Below, in pieces: positions 34,963-43,745 of a DNA stretch of 64,000 bases. The stretch lies in NCBI GenBank assembly GCA_041661965.1, contig JBAZTH010000001.1:62001-126000 (forward strand), in the 5' to 3' direction. Within the stretch, counting starts at the first letter, position 1; each line of letters opens with the position of its first letter. Below the pieces are notes generated by a model. It saw nothing but the letters and a program-made list of their open reading frames with translations. It was not told the origin of the DNA and did not search any database. The DNA is from Candidatus Margulisiibacteriota bacterium. Lineage in GTDB: Bacteria; Margulisbacteria; WOR-1; O2-12-FULL-45-9; XYB2-FULL-48-7. The position numbers and the translations under genes were made by a program.

Positions 34963-36756
34963 ATGAAAGCTAATTGGCGGGTCATACTGACCTATTTGCT
35001 GGTTTTTTTGATCGGGGCGGCGATTATTGCTCCTCTCTTTACCCCGGAGACCAAGGTCGCGGAGCTCCCTTTTTCGACTTTTCTGGATAATGCCGACCAG
35101 GGGAAGATCAGCCGGGTCGTGGTTTCCGGCGACGTGATCACCGGTGAACTAAAAGACAAATCCAAATTCCGCACCCACGCCCTTAATTACCCCAATCTGG
35201 TCCCGATGCTTCGGGATAAGGGGGTTTCGATCAAAGTTGAATCGCCGGTTGAATCAAGCTGGGTCATGAATCTGATCATCCAGCTTTTATTCCCGATAAT
35301 TTTCTTCTTCTTCCTCTGGTGGCTGATGATGCGCCAGGCGCAGGGGGCCAACAGTCAGGCGATGTCTTTTGGCCGAGCTAATGTTAAACAGCAGACCGGT
35401 AAGGTTACCGTGACCTTTGCTGATGTTGCTGGGGTGGACGAAGCCAAAGAAGAGCTCAAGGAAATCGTTGATTTTCTCAAGAATCCCGCCAAATATCAGG
35501 CATTAGGCGCCAAGATACCCAAAGGATTGCTCTTAATGGGCCCTCCTGGGACCGGTAAGACCCTTTTAGCCAGAGCCATTGCCGGAGAAGCCGGGGTTCC
35601 CTTCTTTTCGATCTCCGGTTCCGATTTTGTGGAGATGTTCGTTGGTGTCGGCGCCTCGCGGGTCCGTTCGGTCTTTGAACAGGCCAAGAAGCAGACCCCC
35701 TCGATCATTTTTATGGATGAAATTGACGCGGTTGGGCGCCATCGCGGGGCCGGCCTTGGCGGTGGCCATGATGAACGGGAACAGACCTTGAACCAGCTTC
35801 TGGTCGAGATGGACGGCTTTGATCCCAAGGCCAACACGATCGTGATTGCCGCGACTAACCGGCCGGATATCCTTGATCCCGCTTTGTTGCGCCCGGGGCG
35901 TTTTGACCGCCGGGTTGTCCTCGACAAACCAGACCTGAAGGGGCGCGAAGCGATCATGAAAATCCACGCCAAAGGGAAACCGTTGGCTAAAGATGTGGAA
36001 TTATCGGTTGTCGCCAGGCGGACCCCCGGCTTTACCGGCGCCGACCTGGAAAATGTCCTGAACGAAGCGGCGATCCTGGCCGCCCGGACCGAGAAGAAAG
36101 AGGTCGGGATGGAGGAAGTTGAAGAAGCGGTCGACCGGGTAATTGCCGGGCCGGAAAAGAAGAGCAAAGTTATTAATGACGATGAAAAATCACGGGTCGC
36201 CTACCACGAAGTGGGACACGCCGTTCTTTCCCAGGTCTTAAAGAACGCCGATAAGGTCCATAAGATCTCAATTCTCCCCCGCGGAATGGCCCTTGGCTAT
36301 ACTCTTCAACTCCCGCTCGAAGACAAATACCTGGTGACCCGTTCCCAGGCGGTGGATGAGATCACCGTTCTGCTTGGTGGCCGGGTTGCCGAAGAGCTGA
36401 TCTTTAACGAAGCGAGCTCCGGCGCCCACAACGACCTGGAACGCTCCACCGAACTCGCTAAACGGATGGTGACTGAATTCGGCATGAGCAAGCTAGGTCC
36501 CCGGACCTTTGGCCACAAGGACCGCCAGGTCTTTCTTGGCCGCGACCTTAACGAAACGAGGGATTATTCCGAGCAGACCGCCGACGCCATCGACCACGAG
36601 ATCGAACAGATCGTGGCCGAATGCCACGACCGGGCGAAAAAACTGCTGACCAAGAACCGGACCAAAGTCGAAGAGATCGCCAAACTCCTGATCGTGAACG
36701 AGACCCTGGAGAGCACTCCATTGGAGGAGGCGCTCAAAGGGCTGCAGGGTGACTAA
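34963..36756 (+). CDS. ftsH: ATP-dependent zinc metalloprotease FtsH (597 aa)
   Basis: Membrane-bound AAA+ protease that extracts and degrades membrane and short-lived proteins. Two membrane segments (ILTYLLVFLIGAAIIAPL at ~7-24, and IIQLLFPIIFFFFLWWLM at ~105) flank a small periplasmic domain. Walker A is GPPGTGKTLLARAIAGEAG, Walker B is SIIFMDEIDAVG, and the second region of homology is ATNRPDILDPALLRPGRFD. The zinc site is HEVGH at ~415. Length is normal. The 3' end overlaps the formiminotransferase gene by 8 bp. Confidence 0.97.
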   Translation: MKANWRVILTYLLVFLIGAAIIAPLFTPETKVAELPFSTFLDNADQGKISRVVVSGDVITGELKDKSKFRTHALNYPNLVPMLRDKGVSIKVESPVESSWVMNLIIQLLFPIIFFFFLWWLMMRQAQGANSQAMSFGRANVKQQTGKVTVTFADVAGVDEAKEELKEIVDFLKNPAKYQALGAKIPKGLLLMGPPGTGKTLLARAIAGEAGVPFFSISGSDFVEMFVGVGASRVRSVFEQAKKQTPSIIFMDEIDAVGRHRGAGLGGGHDEREQTLNQLLVEMDGFDPKANTIVIAATNRPDILDPALLRPGRFDRRVVLDKPDLKGREAIMKIHAKGKPLAKDVELSVVARRTPGFTGADLENVLNEAAILAARTEKKEVGMEEVEEAVDRVIAGPEKKSKVINDDEKSRVAYHEVGHAVLSQVLKNADKVHKISILPRGMALGYTLQLPLEDKYLVTRSQAVDEITVLLGGRVAEELIFNEASSGAHNDLERSTELAKRMVTEFGMSKLGPRTFGHKDRQVFLGRDLNETRDYSEQTADAIDHEIEQIVAECHDRAKKLLTKNRTKVEEIAKLLIVNETLESTPLEEALKGLQGD

Positions 36757-37627
36757 GCTTATCGAATGTGTCCCCAATTTTTCCGCCGGTAGTGACCCGG
36801 ACTTGGTTGACGAAATAGTTTCCGCGATTAGGTCAGCCAAAGTTAGAGATCTCCACTCCGACCCCGATCACAATCGCTCCGTTGTCACCATGTGGGGGGA
36901 GCCGCAAGCGATTAAACAAGCCGCTTTTGAGCTGACCGAGCGGGCGATGCAGTTGCTCGATATCAGTGACCATGCCGGGGTCCATCCCTTTATCGGCGTG
37001 GTTGATGTTATCCCCTTTATTCCGCTGCGCGACTGCTCAATGGCGGAAACGGCTGCTCTGGCCAGAGAATTGGGGAACGAACTTTGGGAAAAATTGAAGC
37101 TTCCCGTTTATTTCTACGGGGAAGCGGCACAGGTTTTAGAACGTCGCGATCTGCCGATGGTCCGCAAAGGGGGCTTTCGAGCTCTTCAACAAGAGATAAA
37201 TACTCCCCAACGCCGACCTGATGTTGGGACTGGTTTGCACACAAGCGCCGGCGCGGTAGCGGTTGGCGCGCGGGAGTTTCTGATCGCTTTTAACGTTAAC
37301 TTAAAAACCCGGGAACTCGACCTGGCTCAATCGATCGCCAAGAACATTCGGGAGAAAAACGGCGGCTTGCCGGGCGTTCGAGCGCTTGGTTTAGAGTTAG
37401 CGAGCCGCGGCTTAACCCAGGTCTCGGTCAATATTGTCGATCATCAAAAAACCTCGCTCAAAAAGCTCTTTGACGAGATCAATAAATGGGCGAAAGAATA
37501 TGAAGTCGAGATCGAAGGTTCGGAGCTGGTCGGGCTGATCCCGGCTTCCGCTTGTTTCGAGGGGATGAAGGATTATCTCCGCTTGGCTAGGTTTGATGAA
37601 AAGTTGATCCTGGACAATCGGCTCTAA
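36749..37627 (+). CDS. ftcD: Glutamate formiminotransferase (292 aa)
   Basis: Transfers the formimino group from N-formiminoglutamate to tetrahydrofolate in histidine breakdown. Recognised from LIECVPNFSAGSD at the start, DPDHNRSVVTMWGEP, DHAGVHPFIGVVDVIPFIPL (catalytic His region), GARGFLIAFNVNL-type strand (here GAREFLIAFNVNL) and TQVSVNIVDHQKTSL. Only the transferase half is present; the cyclodeaminase domain of the fused vertebrate enzyme is absent, as in many bacteria. No other histidine-degradation genes are in the window. Translation is coupled to ftsH by an 8-bp overlap. Confidence 0.92.
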   Translation: MTKLIECVPNFSAGSDPDLVDEIVSAIRSAKVRDLHSDPDHNRSVVTMWGEPQAIKQAAFELTERAMQLLDISDHAGVHPFIGVVDVIPFIPLRDCSMAETAALARELGNELWEKLKLPVYFYGEAAQVLERRDLPMVRKGGFRALQQEINTPQRRPDVGTGLHTSAGAVAVGAREFLIAFNVNLKTRELDLAQSIAKNIREKNGGLPGVRALGLELASRGLTQVSVNIVDHQKTSLKKLFDEINKWAKEYEVEIEGSELVGLIPASACFEGMKDYLRLARFDEKLILDNRL

Positions 37628-37634
37628 TCTTTCG

Positions 37635-37649
37635 CCTAAAAGCCTTAGG
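37635..37649. terminator. Possible weak bidirectional hairpin between convergent genes
   Basis: CCTAA, 5-nt loop, TTAGG lies between the ends of ftcD and the 37645 gene. The stem is short and there is no clear U-run, so this is only a weak candidate. Confidence 0.2.
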
Positions 37650-39690
37650 TTAGAATCCTTTGAGTGCCATCAGGTAATTGGGCGATGATTTGACCGGTTT
37701 TTTCTTTGATAATTATTGTTCGGGCGGGCAATGAGCAGCCAAATAGTTTCTGGCCTTCTATCAGTTCTATAGATTCTTTTTCCCTGGCCTCGTTAAAATA
37801 AACATAGGCATTTCTAAGTTCAAAAGTTCTCCCCCAAATATTGACCGCGACTGGGAGCGGTTCAAATTCATACTGGCTACCATGATAATGTACCATTTCG
37901 ATCTTGCCGGAAGCGAGAAAATGGATAGCCATAGATTCGCTAAAATGTTCTCTGCCGATCGTTTTCCCATCTTTTTCAACGATCCGAATCGCTCTCGCGT
38001 ATTGTTGGTCATGATCAAACCAGATCGGCGTCTCGGCTGGATATTCAATGCCGTAAAATATTTGAGGCTGTTTGAGCGTCGCCTGATAAAGTTTCCCATC
38101 GGTAAAGATGGCGACGCGAGTGCCGGCGGGAAGGTCAATTGTCCCGAATCGTGCGGGGCGGGAAAGCTCAGCAGAAAATAAACCTAGTTGGTCAAATTCA
38201 ACTTCCATCCCTTTGCGAAGATTTAATAAGACGCAGTCCTCTGCCAGAATCCCTGTCTTTATCTTTTTAGATCCACCATGACCGGCATAATAAGTAACTT
38301 CAGAGAAAAACAGTGTTTCACCTCCAATTTTAATGGAGATTACAGGATTAGTTGGCGGAGTGGCTGATCCACTTGAACTTCGGCGGCCACTTACTACTTC
38401 TGGGCGACGCAAAACTTCGCCTCTTCCTATGCTCTTAAACCCTGGCTTCTGGACCTTGATAACGTGCCATTCACTTTTAACAAAACGTCCGGGTGCGGGA
38501 ATGATTTCTTCGGAGGTCGTGACGATAACATCCGCTCCCAGATCGGCAATCTTTTCCCCTAGCGGCGGCTCAAACGGTTCGACCGAGGCAACCTCCCGCA
38601 ACAGAGGCGCCAACAATTTCCGATGCGAGGTGTTCAACCCCTGGTCCACGGTAAACACCCGCTCGTAAGCGTCTAAAAGCTCACTGGAAAGAATACGTCC
38701 TTTTTCACTTTCCTTATGAATCATTGCAATGAGGGTCGATCCCGCAGACGCGCACGCCCTCAGAAATTCTAGGTCTGACTGTAAGGATGAATCCTGCGGT
38801 CTTCCCTGAATTGCTAATAACAACTCTCGCAGGATTCGATAATTTGTTGAAGCTGCCGACCCTTTTGCTGGTTCGATTTGTTGTGGCACGACTCGAACTG
38901 GAGCCATTGACGCTGGGTTTGACAGCGGAGGAGGCGTAACCGGTTTGGTTGGCGGAGGAACTTCCCTTGCTGGAACTACTTGAACCGGCTTTGGCAGCGG
39001 AGGAGCAACCGGTCTCAAGTGAGGGAAAAATTCATCTTCTTTATGGGGATCAAGTATACTTGCAATTAATTCATCGGCTTGTTGCATAGCAGCTTGATGA
39101 CTAGAGTTGTCACTAGCCCGTTCAGGTTTTAGCGGTTCTCTTATGGTTGCGGGCGCAACTGCTGGGGTTACAGGCTTGGTTGGTAGAGGGACTTCCCTTG
39201 CTGGAGCTACTTGAACCGGCTTCGGCAGAGGAGGAGCAACCGGCCGAACTGGCAAAGGGGATGGTACGGGAGCCGGTTTAGCGGCCAACGGGCGTGGCGT
39301 GACCATTGGTGGAGGCGCTATTGGTCCTGGCGCTGGTTTGGTTGGTTCGGCTTTATCTAGTTTTTCGATAATTTCTTTGGCCGTCCAATGTCCCGGTCTC
39401 CCTTCTGCCGCCAAAAGCTCAAGGCCGAATCGAGCAGTTTCTTTCATTCCTTCAGGGTGGACATCCTCCATAACCGGCAAGAAAATGAATTGGGCGATAT
39501 TACCGGATTCCGAAAAACTGAAAGCCTTGGGTTTTGTTTCTAAATAGACAACTAAATGGTTCAAGTCACCCTGTTCGATTTTCCCGGTAATGGCTTTATC
39601 GCACAGCGACTTGATATTAGGTGCGCTGACCCGATAATATCTTTCCTTTATGGAACCAACTTGCGGGCGGAGGCCGGTAATTTTAGTCAT
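37645..39690 (-). CDS. Unknown protein: paralogous N-domain, duplicated Pro-rich linker, beta-repeat C-terminus (681 aa)
   Basis: Not recognised as a family. Residues ~1-110 are related to the whole N-terminal part of the next gene upstream (shared LxHLVVxLxxKPxAFSF core). Residues ~115-280 are Pro-rich, with an internal duplication: RPVAPPLPKPVQV and AREVP followed by TKPVTP occur twice. Residues ~290-380 are helical. The C-terminal ~270 residues are beta-rich, with a repeating layout of 'DGKLYQATL', 'PAETPIWFDHD', 'ASGKIEMVHYHG', like the antiparallel hairpin repeats of MORN/WG-type proteins. No signal peptide. It forms an operon with the 39695 gene (4-bp gap). Confidence 0.62.
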   Translation of the reverse strand: MTKITGLRPQVGSIKERYYRVSAPNIKSLCDKAITGKIEQGDLNHLVVYLETKPKAFSFSESGNIAQFIFLPVMEDVHPEGMKETARFGLELLAAEGRPGHWTAKEIIEKLDKAEPTKPAPGPIAPPPMVTPRPLAAKPAPVPSPLPVRPVAPPLPKPVQVAPAREVPLPTKPVTPAVAPATIREPLKPERASDNSSHQAAMQQADELIASILDPHKEDEFFPHLRPVAPPLPKPVQVVPAREVPPPTKPVTPPPLSNPASMAPVRVVPQQIEPAKGSAASTNYRILRELLLAIQGRPQDSSLQSDLEFLRACASAGSTLIAMIHKESEKGRILSSELLDAYERVFTVDQGLNTSHRKLLAPLLREVASVEPFEPPLGEKIADLGADVIVTTSEEIIPAPGRFVKSEWHVIKVQKPGFKSIGRGEVLRRPEVVSGRRSSSGSATPPTNPVISIKIGGETLFFSEVTYYAGHGGSKKIKTGILAEDCVLLNLRKGMEVEFDQLGLFSAELSRPARFGTIDLPAGTRVAIFTDGKLYQATLKQPQIFYGIEYPAETPIWFDHDQQYARAIRIVEKDGKTIGREHFSESMAIHFLASGKIEMVHYHGSQYEFEPLPVAVNIWGRTFELRNAYVYFNEAREKESIELIEGQKLFGCSLPARTIIIKEKTGQIIAQLPDGTQRILT

Positions 39691-39694
39691 CTCA

Positions 39695-40147
39695 TTATCC
39701 TTTAGGTTTTTTTACCGAAGGAGGAAAGAGCGAGTAATGATGTGAAGGTGGAATTTCTTCGGTCGAGGCCTTAACTCTTTCCACTCCCGGGGTTGGCGGT
39801 GGCGGGAGCGGGGAAAGAGCATCGAAAGAGTGATCGAGCCGCTGTTCAGATAAAGAATTCCAGGGCATTTGTTCGTTCAATTGCCGAAGCCCGTGTTGGG
39901 CGATGGCCTGTCTTTCATCGTCATATTCCTCGGCGATCTGGGTCAAGATCTCATATTTAATTGTGCGCTTAACCTCGAAACTAAAGGCGGCCGGCTTATT
40001 GCCTAGGAAGACGACTAAATGGAGCAATTCTCTGGCCGAAACATTTCCTATTTGCGTATGCTGTAATAGTTTCGAGACGTTTGGTCTAATTAATTGGTAG
40101 AGTTGCCTCGTCACTCCCGAAACAGTTGAATTGCCGATCTTGATCAT
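39695..40147 (-). CDS. Unknown protein sharing the N-domain of its neighbour (150 aa)
   Basis: Not recognised. Residues ~1-100 match the N-terminal domain of the 681-aa neighbour: both have a beta start (MIKIGNSTVSG / MTKITGLRPQVG), a helix ending in LLHLVVFLGNKPAAFSFE / LNHLVVYLETKPKAFSFS, and a second helical part with an ARxGLxxL-like segment. The last ~45 residues are a Pro-rich tail. No export signal. The gene leads a two-gene operon under promoter site 6 (40174-40205). The shared domain suggests an interaction or docking module; that is inference. Confidence 0.62.
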   Translation of the reverse strand: MIKIGNSTVSGVTRQLYQLIRPNVSKLLQHTQIGNVSARELLHLVVFLGNKPAAFSFEVKRTIKYEILTQIAEEYDDERQAIAQHGLRQLNEQMPWNSLSEQRLDHSFDALSPLPPPPTPGVERVKASTEEIPPSHHYSLFPPSVKKPKG

Positions 40148-40173
40148 GTTTAAATCCTTTCTGTTGAGCTACA

Positions 40174-40205
40174 AAGTTATCATCGTAATACAGCGAGAAT
40201 TTCAG
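40174..40205 (-). promoter_or_regulatory. sigma-28-like promoter, site 6
   Basis: Minus strand CTGAAATT, 15 nt, TGATAACTT. It precedes the two-gene unknown operon; the predicted leader carries AAAGGA. The -10 begins with T instead of C, as in site 7. Confidence 0.55.
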
Positions 40206-40231
40206 GGATTGTTCCCGAATAGCCCAAACTT

Positions 40232-40240
40232 TGCTATAAT
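40232..40240 (+). promoter_or_regulatory. Extended -10 promoter of valS
   Basis: TGCTATAAT, followed by a short leader with GAGGAG 6 nt before ATG 40264. It is a house-keeping-type promoter with an ordinary ribosome site. Confidence 0.6.
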
Positions 40241-40263
40241 TAGACGGTAATCGAGGAGAAACA

Positions 40264-42930
40264 ATGAGTGAAGAATTAGCTAAAGTTTATAATCCAGCCG
40301 AAGTCGAACAAAAATGGTACACCTATTGGGAAGAGAGCGGCTTCTTCAAGCCAGATCCCAAGGCTCCTAAGCCTCCCTTTTCCATCGTTATTCCGCCGCC
40401 GAATGTTACCGGCTCGCTTCATATGGGGCACGCCCTCAATAATTCTATCCAAGATCTGCTGATCCGCTATAAGAGGATGCAGGGTTATCAGGCTTTGTGG
40501 GTGCCGGGGACCGATCATGCCGGGATCGCCACGCAAAATGTGGTCGAACGCGAACTGAAAAAAGAAGGGAAGACCAAGGACGATCTGGGGCGAGAAAAAT
40601 TCGTGGAACGGGTTTGGGAATGGAAGAAGGAGTATGGTGGCCGGATCACCCGTCAGCTGCGCCGTTTAGGCGCTTCCTGCGATTGGTCTCGCGAACGGTT
40701 TACAATGGATGAAGGGCTATCGAAAGCCGTCAAACGTCATTTTGTCCAGCTTTATAACGAAGGGCTAATCTACCGGGGAAAACGTATTATTAACTGGTGT
40801 CCGAGATGCGGTACGGCAATCTCCGATATCGAGGTCCAGTACGAAACGACCAAAGGCCATCTTTGGCATATCAAGTATCCATTATCTGACGGCAAAGGCT
40901 ACATTATAGTCGCCACGACCCGGCCGGAGACGATGCTGGGGGATACCGCGGTCGCCGTCAGCCCGAAGGACGACCGCTACAAGCACATGTGGGGGAAAAC
41001 GATCGTCTTGCCGTTGGTCGGCCGCCATATCCCGATCATTAAAGATGATTACGTTGACGCGACTTTTGGGACCGGGGCCGTTAAAGTTACGCCGGCGCAT
41101 GATCCTAACGATTATGACATGGGAATGCGGCATAATTTACCCTTCATTAACCTCCTGACGCAGGACGCTAAGATTACCCTTAACGAATTCAGTCCTGAAG
41201 AGAAGAAGAAGCTGGCTGCCCTTGAGGGGCTAGACCGGTTCAAAGCCCGGGAAAAGATCATTGAGCTGCTGACCGAGCAGGATCTGCTGGTCAAGGTTGA
41301 AGAGTATGAGAATTCGGTTGGTCATTGTTATCGCTGTAACACGGTGGTTGAGCCGTACCTTTCCGACCAGTGGTTCGTAAAGGTTAAACCGCTGGCGGAA
41401 AAGGCCAATGCCGCGGTCGAAGAGGGCCGGACCAAATTTTTACCCGAGCGCTGGGAAAAGCTTTATATGCAATGGATGACCAATCCGCGCGATTGGTGTA
41501 TTTCCCGCCAGTTGTGGTGGGGGCACCAGGTTCCCGCCTGGTATAAAGGCGAAGAGATCTACGTCGGCGAAGAGCCGCCCAAAGGGGAAGGGTGGAAACA
41601 GGACCCGGATGTCTTTGATACCTGGTTTTCTTCGGCCCTCTGGCCGTTCTCCGTGCTGGGCTGGCCGGATGAGACAGCCGACCTAAAGACTTTCTATCCG
41701 ACCGATGTGCTGGTGACGAGCTACGACATTATCTTTTTCTGGGTTGCCAGGATGCTTATGGCCGGCCTGCATTTCATGAAAGACGTGCCGTTCCGGACCG
41801 TCTATTTCAACGCGCTGGTCAAGGATGTCCATGGCAAAAAGATGAGCAAGTCGTGGGGGAACGTGATCGACCCGCTCGAAGTGATCGATAAGGCGGGGGC
41901 CGACGCGCTCCGCTTTACCTTTATCGCGCTGATCGCGGGGCAGGGACAAGACGTCAAACTGTCGGAAGATAAGATTACTGAAGCCCGTAATTTTGCCAAT
42001 AAGATCTGGAATGTCAGCCGATTCGTCTTGATGAATACCCCCTCTGTCCCTTCGGGACATCTCCCCCTTATCAAGGGGGAGACCGGCGCACTTGAACTGG
42101 CGGACCGCTGGATTATTTCCCGTTACAATTCGACGATCGAGAAGGTTTCGACGGCCATTGATTCCTTTGAGTTTGGCGAAGCGGCCAAGCTGCTTTACGA
42201 TTTTATCTGGGGCGAGTTCTGCGACTGGTACGTTGAGATCTCCAAGGCCGACCTCTATTCCAAGGAGCCGGCGAGGAAAGAAAAGGCGCTTAAGGTGCTG
42301 GCTTATGTTTTGGAAGGAACTCTGCGGCTGCTCCATCCCGTTATGCCATTCATTACGGAAGAGCTCTGGCAAAAGCTGATCGAGAAAAGCAACAAACAGC
42401 CGGGAACCATCATGCTGCAGGCCTGGCCCGAGCAGGAGCCGAAACTTATCGACCCATCGGCCGATGCGGCCATGGCTTACATCAAAGCGCTGATCAACGG
42501 TATCCGGAACATCAAAGCGGAAAAAGGGGTCCAGACAAAAGATGTGGAGCTCTTGCTGGTCGTTTCAAAGGCTGAAGAAAAGACTGCTTTGCAACAGGGC
42601 GAGAGTTTTATCAAGGCGTTAACCAAAGTCTCGAAGATCACAGTCAGCGAACAGACGGAAAAGCCGAAACAGGCGGCCCTCTTCTCGGCTGGAGAAACGC
42701 AGGGCTACGTTTTATTAGCGGGCGTGATCGACCTGGCTAAAGAGATCGAGAAGTTGAACAAAGAATCGGAGCGATTAGGGCAAGAACAGGAGCGGATCGG
42801 CAAACTGCTGGCCGACGAGAAATTTACCGCTAAGGCGCCGAAGACCGCGGTGGAAGCCCAGAAAAATAAGCTAGTAGAGCTGGCGGAAAAAAAGAAGAAC
42901 ATCCTCGAACAGATCAAAGACCTCGGTTAG
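40264..42930 (+). CDS. valS: Valine-tRNA ligase (888 aa)
   Basis: Class I synthetase that charges tRNA-Val and edits mischarged threonine. The HIGH motif is in PPPNVTGSLHMGHALN near residue 45 and the KMSKS motif in GKKMSKSWGNVIDP near residue 525. The editing domain contains TTRPETMLGDTAVAV, and the first zinc-knuckle-type segment is WCPRCGTAISD. The anticodon-binding domain follows, and a C-terminal coiled-coil (IEKLNKESERLGQEQERI) is typical of ValRS. Between FVLMNT and LELADRWIISRYN, where ValRS normally has few residues, about 17 extra residues are encoded by two hairpin-forming palindromes (42045-42081). GAGGAG precedes the ATG. Confidence 0.97.
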   Translation: MSEELAKVYNPAEVEQKWYTYWEESGFFKPDPKAPKPPFSIVIPPPNVTGSLHMGHALNNSIQDLLIRYKRMQGYQALWVPGTDHAGIATQNVVERELKKEGKTKDDLGREKFVERVWEWKKEYGGRITRQLRRLGASCDWSRERFTMDEGLSKAVKRHFVQLYNEGLIYRGKRIINWCPRCGTAISDIEVQYETTKGHLWHIKYPLSDGKGYIIVATTRPETMLGDTAVAVSPKDDRYKHMWGKTIVLPLVGRHIPIIKDDYVDATFGTGAVKVTPAHDPNDYDMGMRHNLPFINLLTQDAKITLNEFSPEEKKKLAALEGLDRFKAREKIIELLTEQDLLVKVEEYENSVGHCYRCNTVVEPYLSDQWFVKVKPLAEKANAAVEEGRTKFLPERWEKLYMQWMTNPRDWCISRQLWWGHQVPAWYKGEEIYVGEEPPKGEGWKQDPDVFDTWFSSALWPFSVLGWPDETADLKTFYPTDVLVTSYDIIFFWVARMLMAGLHFMKDVPFRTVYFNALVKDVHGKKMSKSWGNVIDPLEVIDKAGADALRFTFIALIAGQGQDVKLSEDKITEARNFANKIWNVSRFVLMNTPSVPSGHLPLIKGETGALELADRWIISRYNSTIEKVSTAIDSFEFGEAAKLLYDFIWGEFCDWYVEISKADLYSKEPARKEKALKVLAYVLEGTLRLLHPVMPFITEELWQKLIEKSNKQPGTIMLQAWPEQEPKLIDPSADAAMAYIKALINGIRNIKAEKGVQTKDVELLLVVSKAEEKTALQQGESFIKALTKVSKITVSEQTEKPKQAALFSAGETQGYVLLAGVIDLAKEIEKLNKESERLGQEQERIGKLLADEKFTAKAPKTAVEAQKNKLVELAEKKKNILEQIKDLG
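42045..42081 (+). repeat. Pair of palindromic hairpins inserted in frame in valS
   Basis: TGTCCC/GGGACA (42045-42059) is followed directly by CTCCCCCTT/AAGGGGGAG with a 3-nt loop (42061-42081), a perfect 9-bp stem. They encode a Pro/Gly/Ser-rich segment at the end of the catalytic part of ValRS and keep the frame open. Confidence 0.65.
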
Positions 42931-43745
42931 TTTTCCTCGACTTTTAAGGGTTCGGTGTTCCGCCTGATCCTCTGAATTTCCAGGGCTTTGCCGGTTTTCA
43001 CATCCAGAGTTATGACAACCCCGTTAAATAATCCCGGACCTTCGGACGCCGGCTCCAACCGCTCCGGCATTTGCCGGATCAGCCGGCGCATGACTTGTTC
43101 TTTCTTCATTCCAATGATCGAATCGATCGGCCCGGTCATCCCGATGTCGGAAATAAAACCGGTCCCACCTGGCAAGATCCGCTCATCCGCGGTCTGAACG
43201 TGAGTGTGGGTGCCGACCATTGCCGAAACTTTACCGTCCAGGTAATAACCCATGGCGTATTTTTCCGAAGAGGCTTCGGCGTGGAAGTCGACCAGGACCA
43301 GGTTGGTTTGTTCTTTTAGTTTAGGCAGGACCCGGTCGGCCGCCTGGAAGGGACAATCCATGCATTGCATAAAGACCCGGCCGTTCAAATTGAGCAGACC
43401 GAGCTTCACTCCTTTAACGTCGATGATCAAATGATCTTTACCGGGAGTGCCGGGGGGGTAGTTGGCCGGGCGGGCCATTTTCTCGAAGAGTTCGATCTTT
43501 TGGGCAACCTCTTTTTTCTCCCAGACATGGTTCCCCATGGTAAAAGCGTCGACCCCGGCGGCGAGCAGGTCATAATAGATCTTTTCGGTGATGCTGAAGC
43601 CGTGGGCGCAATTTTCGCCGTTGGCAATGGTTATGTCGATGGCGAATTCTTTCTTGAGATCAGGGAGCAGGCGCTTGGCGACCACTCGCCCAAAGGCGCC
43701 TACTATATCCCCGATAAATAACAGATTGAGCTTATCTGGCGACAT
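42927..43745 (-). CDS. ymdB: YmdB-type metallophosphoesterase (272 aa)
   Basis: Calcineurin-like phosphodiesterase of the YmdB family, which acts on 2',3'-cyclic nucleotides and influences RNase Y and cell-fate decisions in Bacillus. Motifs: LLFIGDIVGAFGR (Asp metal ligand), TIANGENCAHGFSI (Asn-Glu), MGNHVWEKKE (GNH), VLVDFHAEASSEK (HAE), and VGTHTHVQTADERIL (GTHTH). ATG 43745 is preferred over an upstream TTG at 43769 because it starts the conserved core (SPDKLNLLF). It overlaps the end of rny by 14 bp, the same gene pairing seen in Firmicutes. Its 3' end meets valS (4-bp overlap, convergent). Confidence 0.93.
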   Translation of the reverse strand: MSPDKLNLLFIGDIVGAFGRVVAKRLLPDLKKEFAIDITIANGENCAHGFSITEKIYYDLLAAGVDAFTMGNHVWEKKEVAQKIELFEKMARPANYPPGTPGKDHLIIDVKGVKLGLLNLNGRVFMQCMDCPFQAADRVLPKLKEQTNLVLVDFHAEASSEKYAMGYYLDGKVSAMVGTHTHVQTADERILPGGTGFISDIGMTGPIDSIIGMKKEQVMRRLIRQMPERLEPASEGPGLFNGVVITLDVKTGKALEIQRIRRNTEPLKVEEN

